NCBI GenBank assembly: GCA_039714995.1
Contig: JBDLII010000073.1
Coordinates: 1 to 10,393 of the forward strand
DNA from: Sva-25 sp039714995
GTDB lineage: Bacteria; Pseudomonadota; Gammaproteobacteria; Chromatiales; Chromatiaceae
Reading direction: 5' to 3'
Length of the DNA stretch: 10,393 bases
A model generated the notes under the pieces. That model did no database searches and was not told the DNA's origin. It saw nothing but the letters and a program-made list of their open reading frames with translations. The position numbers and the translations under genes were made by a program. Below, piece after piece: positions 6,376-10,393 of the stretch; position 1 is the first letter of the stretch; every line of letters starts with the position of its first letter.

Positions 6376-7323
6376 ATGAAATTCAATCATGGCGTTTTTC
6401 TCGACTTCCGGAGCCTCGACCAGGGCGATCTGAACCCTGAACCGCTGCGCGAGCTGTGCCAGCGCTTCAGCAGCTTCGACGAGACGCCTCCAAAGCTCAT
6501 CGCCGGGCGCATCGCGGACGCCGATGTGGCCATTACCAACAAGGTGGTGATCGATGCAGCCGTGATGCAGCGGTGCACGAAGCTGCGGCTGATCTGCATC
6601 GCCGCCACCGGCACCAACAATGTCGACCTGGATGCCGCCGAACGCCTCGGCATCCGGGTCGCCAATGTCACCGGCTATGCAACGCCGTCGGTGGTGCAAC
6701 ATGTTTTCGCCGGTCTGCTGACGCTGGTCACACGGCTCGATCGTCAGCGGCGGCTGGCCAGTGACGGCAGCTGGGAAGCCTCCAGGCAGTTTTGCGTGCT
6801 ACCGGGCTCCTTCGGCGAGCTGGCCGGCATGACCCTCGGCATCATCGGCTATGGCGAACTGGGTGGCGCCGTTGCTCGGGCAGCGAGCTGCTTTGGCATG
6901 CAGGTAAAGATTGCCGCGCGCCCCGGCGGCAAGGTCGTAGATGGAAGGGTGCCACTGCCGGAACTGCTGGCCAGCTGCGATGTCGTCACCCTGCACTGCC
7001 CGCTGGCGGACAACACCCGCAACCTGATCGATGCCGCCGCGCTTGCGCAGATGCAGAAGCACGCCATCCTGATCAACTGCGCACGCGGCGGCATCGTTGA
7101 CGAGAGCGCCCTGGCGGATGCATTGATCCAGCGGCGTCTCGGGGGTGCGTTCGTCGATGTATTGACGACGGAGCCGCCGGTTGGCGGCAACCCGCTGCTC
7201 GATGAGAGGATACCCAACCTGGTGCTGACGCCGCATACCGCATGGGCGTCAGCGGCGGCGAGGCAGCGGTTGATTGATGGAATCGCTGCCAATATGCAGG
7301 ATTTCTTGTCTGAAATGAGATAG
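6376..7323 (+). CDS. hprA: D-2-hydroxyacid dehydrogenase, probable glycerate dehydrogenase / hydroxypyruvate reductase
   Basis: 315 residues; NAD(P)H-dependent interconversion of hydroxypyruvate or glyoxylate with D-glycerate or glycolate in the cytoplasm is the expected reaction. The ATG at 6376 follows a GGAGCGGAG ribosome site and gives the standard length; the open frame upstream overlaps the previous gene out of phase. The N-terminal catalytic half contains ICIAATGTNNVDLDAAERLG and NVTGYATPSVVQHVFAGLL. The Rossmann motif GIIGYGELGGAVA carries G158-x-G160-x-x-G163. The catalytic triad is R237 (CARGGIVDE), E266 (TTEPP) and H287 (TPHTAW), spaced as in characterised glycerate dehydrogenases. 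The GYGELG form of the nucleotide motif and SFGELAGMTLG favour HprA over PdxB or SerA, but other 2-hydroxyacid substrates are possible. A REP pair follows the stop. Confidence 0.9.
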   Translation: MKFNHGVFLDFRSLDQGDLNPEPLRELCQRFSSFDETPPKLIAGRIADADVAITNKVVIDAAVMQRCTKLRLICIAATGTNNVDLDAAERLGIRVANVTGYATPSVVQHVFAGLLTLVTRLDRQRRLASDGSWEASRQFCVLPGSFGELAGMTLGIIGYGELGGAVARAASCFGMQVKIAARPGGKVVDGRVPLPELLASCDVVTLHCPLADNTRNLIDAAALAQMQKHAILINCARGGIVDESALADALIQRRLGGAFVDVLTTEPPVGGNPLLDERIPNLVLTPHTAWASAAARQRLIDGIAANMQDFLSEMR

Positions 7324-7339
7324 CATTTATCGCCTTTCA

Positions 7340-7405
7340 TCGCGGTCAGAAGACCGCTCCTACAGCTATTGCTACTCTCCTGTAGGAGCGGTCTTCTGAC
7401 CGCGA
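7340..7405. repeat. Paired REP element (copy 2), perfect 25-bp inverted repeat
   Basis: Left unit 7340-7364 and right unit 7381-7405 are exact reverse complements over 25 bp, with a 16-nt spacer. Each unit holds its own hairpin (GCGGTC-AGAA-GACCGC on the left, GCGGTC-TTCT-GACCGC on the right) with the GTAGGA signature pointing inward. It starts 17 nt after the dehydrogenase stop and ends 17 nt before the end of the convergent large gene, the same setting as copy 1. The whole 66-bp unit could also fold as one long cruciform or hairpin in RNA from either strand. Confidence 0.9.
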
Positions 7406-7421
7406 GGCCGTAGTGGTTTGA

Positions 7422-10130
7422 TCAGCGTCTTCTGCCACCGCCGCCCCTGCTGCGGCCGCCTCCTCCCCTATGTCCACCACCGCTGCGCTTGGCGCTGCTG
7501 CGGTTTCTGCTGCTGGATTTGGCGCGCCTGCTGCCGCTCGAACGCGTCTTGTGAGAGCGATTGAGATTGCTCTTTACCGAACCGCTGCTCTTCTTGTGCT
7601 TGCCGGAGGCGTACTTCTTACTGCTCGTTTTCCGGGCAGGCGCTTTTTTCTTCGGTGCAGCTTTTTTCGTTGCCTTGCGGGCAGCCGGTTTTGCCTTTGC
7701 AGCCTTTGGCCTGGCCTTCGCGGCCGCTTTCGACTTCTGCTTCAGCGGCTGTTTCGCAGCTGTTTTTCCCTTTTTATCTTTCAGTGAGCCTGCTCCGGCC
7801 TTGCGATCCCTGACACCTGCGCCTCCCTTGCGATCTTTCAGCGCTGCTGCACCCCCCTTGCGTTCCTTGACCCCGGCGGCTCCCTTGCGATCTTTCAGCG
7901 CAGTCGCACCCCCCTTGCGCTCCTTCACTCCCGCGGTTCTCTTGCGTTCCTGGATCGCTTTACGGTCTTTCGCATCCAGCTTCATGTCGGTCTGCTTCCA
8001 GCCGCCCTTGCCAGCACTCCTTGACCAGTTCTTGCCATCATGGCGGTAGACGCCGCCGTCATTGCCGACAAAGAGGTTGTTCTTGCCCTTGGAGACCCTG
8101 AATCCATCGCCGGTGCGCCTGTTGTAGCCGCCGACGACGGCGCGGCCTCCCGAGCCCCTCGCCCCGGCGATGGTTCTGCCGCCAACCGAGCGATGCCCGG
8201 CCCTGACCCAGTCATCCCCTCTTCGGCTCACTGTTCTGCCCCAGGAACCGTAGGGAGTCCTGACGCCGGCCCTGGTAACGCGTCTGTTGGTAAAGGGGTT
8301 GTAGGAGGTGCGTGCAAAGGCGCTGCCGTAGGGACCCCGGGCAACACCGCCGCGATAGAAGCGTCCGGTCACGGGGTTGTAGCCGGCCCTGCCGCCAATG
8401 CCGCCATAGGGGCCATAAAGCCTCGGTATTCCGCCCATGTAGTAGCCGCGTCCATAACGGTAGCGCATGCCGCAGCCATAGCCGTAGAAGTGCGGATGGT
8501 AGTGGTAATGGCTAAAGTAGGGATAACTCCCCCAGTAGCTCCCCGCCCACAGACCCAGGCCGAACATCAACACACCGGTAGCAGCCACATAGCTGCCTGA
8601 GTAGCCGGAGGTGTAGCCCACCACGACAGTGTCCGGCGTCGAGTCGTAGACCCTGACATAGGTGGCGTTGTACTTGGGACAATCCTCCGGAATGGTATAG
8701 ATCGCCTCGTCCACGTTCACCGCCACGGCCCATACTCCTGTCGGCATACTGGCAACGAACCACACGCCGTCGACAAGCGCATAGTAGAGGCCGGAGACCA
8801 GGAAGACATCGTTAGGCGAGTTGATGGCGTAAGAGACGACGGGACTGGTTCCCTTGATCTCGACGAACTGCGGTTCGCCCTCGTAGAAAACCTCGGTCGT
8901 CGTACCCTCGCGGCTCACCGTCGCCTTCTGCGGCACCGACGCCAGCAATACCGCCGCCTCTGCATCCGGGGTGCCGGGCACCGCGCTCAACACATCGCTT
9001 TTCTTGTGATCTTCCGGGATCTTCGCAAACTCTTCCGGCAGATCCGCGGATGCCGCTTCCCAGGGCCCCTGCAGGTTCTCAGCCCTGAACCAGCGCCCGG
9101 CGGTCAGAAAATAGAATTGTTTCGTTTCGTTGTCGAAAAAGATGTCGCTGTCGGTATTGCTGACATACATCAGCTTGGTTCCCGAGACCAGCCCGAACTC
9201 CGGCGCTCCATCGGTCTGAATCAGCTCGGAGGGTTCCGTCGCAACATAAACGAGGCCCTGCTCTGCGGCAGGTTTTCCCGGAATATGCTCCCTGACGTCG
9301 CCCCAGTCGTCGTCATCGGGCAGCTTGTTAAATGTGTCGGGTAGCTTTTCCGCCTGTTTCCAGGGTCCCTTGACAGGATCGGCCGTCTCCAGCCAGCTCT
9401 CCCCGTTCAAGAGATAATAGGTGGAGGTGGGAAGATCCAGCAGCAGGTCCCAGTTGGTGTTGACGGCGAACATCAGTCCGTCGACGCCAGCGACCGGCTT
9501 GAAGGAGGGCTCGCCCATGAACATCAGCAGAATGGCCGGCTGGTCGCTGTAGTAGATTGGCGGCGGATCGAGATTGACCGTGGCCTCGCGGACAGCATGG
9601 TTGTCCGCTTCGAGATCGGCCACCAGCCGCTCCAGCGACATGATCATGCTCTCCTGGACACTGATCGCCCTGGTCACCAGGTCGCCGGCCTTTGCGGCAG
9701 TCGCGTCATCGATGTCGGGGAAGTGCGTTTTGGTGATCGTGAAGTCGTCCAGCAGCACCTGGTCCTCCTCCTTGGCCACCTCGGTCGCTGCCTTGATATA
9801 GATGGCGCCATAGAGAAACTCGTCGCTGCCCTTGAACTGCACCGAGACCGCCGCCTTGCCCGTCAGCGTCGTGAAGTCGCTCCACGCGTCCAGCTGCGGC
9901 TGGTAGAGGACCACCTGCCCCTCTTCATGGTCATACTCGCGCGGCCAGCCGAGCACCTCGACCTCATCCTCCGGGTCAGTCTCCGTGGCGGCCAGAGCCT
10001 GCTGCGCCTTGGCGGCGTCCGGTTTGGCTGCTGCAGCCTCGACCGCCGGTTGGGCGGCTTCCTCCGCCACCAGCGCTGTGGCGCCGAGGAATACATAAAC
10101 CGTGAACAGCAGGGTGTAGATGCCTTTCAT
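7422..10130 (-). CDS. Large exported repeat protein with basic, histone-H1-like C-terminus
   Basis: 902 residues. The start is the ATG with complement 10128-10130, behind AGGAGAGAAGA; the frame extends to 10172 but only this start gives a proper signal peptide (MKGIYTLLFTVYVFLGATALVA, 1-22). Next come an Ala-rich acidic linker (23-56), then a domain beginning LGWPREYDHEEGQVVLYQPQ (60-79) with KAAVSVQF, which I associate with secreted proteins often labelled 'carbohydrate-binding family V/XII'. Three roughly 100-residue repeats follow (207-307, 308-408, 418-510), each with a GxPxF opening, a YY/FYxL...W core and a GPW/GVW turn. A hydrophobic stretch (513-535) leads to Tyr/His/Gly-rich sequence (536-585), two RGPYGS/RTPYGS repeats (584-632), short KERKGG/KDRKGA repeats (735-789) and a Lys/Ala/Arg tail resembling histone H1 or AlgP, ending in Gly/Arg repeats. 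Function unknown; a surface or matrix protein binding polyanions is my inference. Confidence 0.85.
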   Translation of the reverse strand: MKGIYTLLFTVYVFLGATALVAEEAAQPAVEAAAAKPDAAKAQQALAATETDPEDEVEVLGWPREYDHEEGQVVLYQPQLDAWSDFTTLTGKAAVSVQFKGSDEFLYGAIYIKAATEVAKEEDQVLLDDFTITKTHFPDIDDATAAKAGDLVTRAISVQESMIMSLERLVADLEADNHAVREATVNLDPPPIYYSDQPAILLMFMGEPSFKPVAGVDGLMFAVNTNWDLLLDLPTSTYYLLNGESWLETADPVKGPWKQAEKLPDTFNKLPDDDDWGDVREHIPGKPAAEQGLVYVATEPSELIQTDGAPEFGLVSGTKLMYVSNTDSDIFFDNETKQFYFLTAGRWFRAENLQGPWEAASADLPEEFAKIPEDHKKSDVLSAVPGTPDAEAAVLLASVPQKATVSREGTTTEVFYEGEPQFVEIKGTSPVVSYAINSPNDVFLVSGLYYALVDGVWFVASMPTGVWAVAVNVDEAIYTIPEDCPKYNATYVRVYDSTPDTVVVGYTSGYSGSYVAATGVLMFGLGLWAGSYWGSYPYFSHYHYHPHFYGYGCGMRYRYGRGYYMGGIPRLYGPYGGIGGRAGYNPVTGRFYRGGVARGPYGSAFARTSYNPFTNRRVTRAGVRTPYGSWGRTVSRRGDDWVRAGHRSVGGRTIAGARGSGGRAVVGGYNRRTGDGFRVSKGKNNLFVGNDGGVYRHDGKNWSRSAGKGGWKQTDMKLDAKDRKAIQERKRTAGVKERKGGATALKDRKGAAGVKERKGGAAALKDRKGGAGVRDRKAGAGSLKDKKGKTAAKQPLKQKSKAAAKARPKAAKAKPAARKATKKAAPKKKAPARKTSSKKYASGKHKKSSGSVKSNLNRSHKTRSSGSRRAKSSSRNRSSAKRSGGGHRGGGGRSRGGGGRRR
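7764..7928 (-). repeat. 57-nt tandem repeat inside the large exported protein gene
   Basis: Codes residues 735-789. Two nearly identical 19-residue units (VKERKGGATALKDRKGAAG and VKERKGGAAALKDRKGGAG) are followed by a diverged third of 17 residues (VRDRKAGAGSLKDKKGK). A still more degenerate unit precedes them (KDRKAIQERKRTAG). Such in-frame repeats can expand or contract by slippage without breaking the frame. Confidence 0.8.
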
Positions 10131-10166
10131 TCTTCTCTCCTCTGGTTTTCCAGTGTAGGAATGGCG

Positions 10167-10207
10167 CATCATCGTTGCTGTTTGTAGTCTATTTATCGAC
10201 GATGATG
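10167..10207. promoter_or_regulatory. 9-bp inverted repeat in the leader of the large exported protein gene
   Basis: CATCATCGT at 10167-10175 and its exact reverse complement ACGATGATG at 10199-10207 are separated by 23 nt, placing the half-site centres 32 nt (about three helical turns) apart. The pair spans the region 37-77 nt upstream of the minus-strand ATG. A weak -35-like TTTACA lies just upstream on that strand. An operator for a dimeric regulator is possible, or a 5'-UTR stem; neither is proven. Confidence 0.4.
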
Positions 10208-10252
10208 TTTTGTAAACATAGCACTATAGTCTGAGCATGTATAGCCACTGGC

Positions 10253-10302
10253 TCGCGGTCAGACGACCGCTCCTACAGCATATTACGACTTCGCATGTAG
10301 GA
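10253..10302. repeat. Truncated REP pair (copy 3)
   Basis: A complete unit at 10253-10277 (hairpin GCGGTC-AGAC-GACCGC, then TCCTACA) is followed, after 18 nt, by only the first seven bases of the opposing unit (TGTAGGA, 10296-10302). The expected GCGG hairpin is replaced by unrelated sequence. It lies in a divergent intergenic region, unlike copies 1 and 2. Confidence 0.75.
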
Positions 10303-10346
10303 AATGAAATGGACCCCTCCTTCCTTTATCGGCTTCGATGAGCCAG

Positions 10347-10368
10347 GATAGATATTCAACCATCTATC
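10347..10368 (+). promoter_or_regulatory. Hairpin in the leader of the gene starting at the window end
   Basis: GATAGAT and ATCTATC pair perfectly (7 bp) around the 8-nt loop ATTCAACC. The stem ends 9 nt before the AAGGAG ribosome site (10378-10383). It could affect translation or mRNA stability; the stem is AT-rich and of modest strength. Confidence 0.3.
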
Positions 10369-10390
10369 TGAACAGAGAAGGAGAGATCCA

Positions 10391-10393
10391 ATG
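10391..10393 (+). CDS. Probable start codon of a gene running out of the window
   Basis: ATG at the last three bases, 7 nt after a strong AAGGAG ribosome site (10378-10383). Only the first codon is inside the window, so the product cannot be named. Confidence 0.5.

Noticed and set aside
7561..8600. Plus-strand open frames opposite the C-terminus of the large exported protein
   Set aside because: Low-complexity Ala/Phe/Leu/Pro translations mirror the Lys/Ala/Arg/Gly repeats of the minus-strand gene; no ribosome sites or recognisable domains.
10303..10393. Naming the element after REP copy 3 as a specific insertion sequence
   Set aside because: Only the non-coding edge and one start codon are visible; no terminal repeat or transposase can be verified within the window.

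Overview
The window looks like chromosomal DNA from a free-living or host-associated gammaproteobacterium. The evidence is a fairly GC-rich, densely packed gene set with typical gammaproteobacterial families (pyrE, purU, slyX, a glycerate dehydrogenase, an OmpA-type lipoprotein), a cytochrome c'-like protein, and REP palindromes carrying the GTAGGAGCGG signature common in Pseudomonas and related lineages. A sulfur-oxidising or Chromatiales-like relative is plausible, but the genus cannot be fixed from the sequence alone.

Layout. (1) 2-2040, plus strand: the 3' part of pyrE, then purU and slyX, joined by stop/start overlaps, then a small exported protein with four cysteines; probably one transcription unit. 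(2) 2049-2116: a paired REP element between two convergent gene ends. (3) 2138-2821, minus: an outer-membrane lipoprotein with a glycine zipper and an OmpA domain. (4) 3053-4014, plus: two small exported proteins, one with two cysteines and one extremely rich in methionine. (5) 4152-5219, plus: an AI-2E family membrane permease, ending 7 nt from (6) 5227-5877, minus: an exported cytochrome c'-like protein with a CASCH haem site. (7) 6090-7323, plus: a DUF5666-like exported protein followed 10 nt later by a D-2-hydroxyacid dehydrogenase (probable glycerate/hydroxypyruvate reductase). (8) 7340-7405: a second REP pair with perfect 25-bp arms, again between convergent genes. (9) 7422-10130, minus: a 902-residue exported protein with three roughly 100-residue repeats, an aromatic/glycine-rich middle, short basic repeats and a histone-H1-like tail. 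(10) 10131-10393: a divergent intergenic region with an operator-like inverted repeat, a decayed third REP, a leader hairpin, and the first codon of a gene that runs out of the window.

The first block and the dehydrogenase are core metabolism: pyrimidine synthesis, one-carbon/formate supply, and 2-hydroxyacid reduction. Nearly everything between is envelope biology. Seven of the eleven protein genes whose start lies within the window, setting aside the bare start codon at 10391, carry an export signal or lipobox, and most have no assignable function. No mobile-element gene, CRISPR array, tRNA or rRNA is visible. The observations most worth pursuing are the REP family, whose hairpin stems show a compensatory base-pair change, the mosaic 902-residue protein, and the methionine-rich exported protein.
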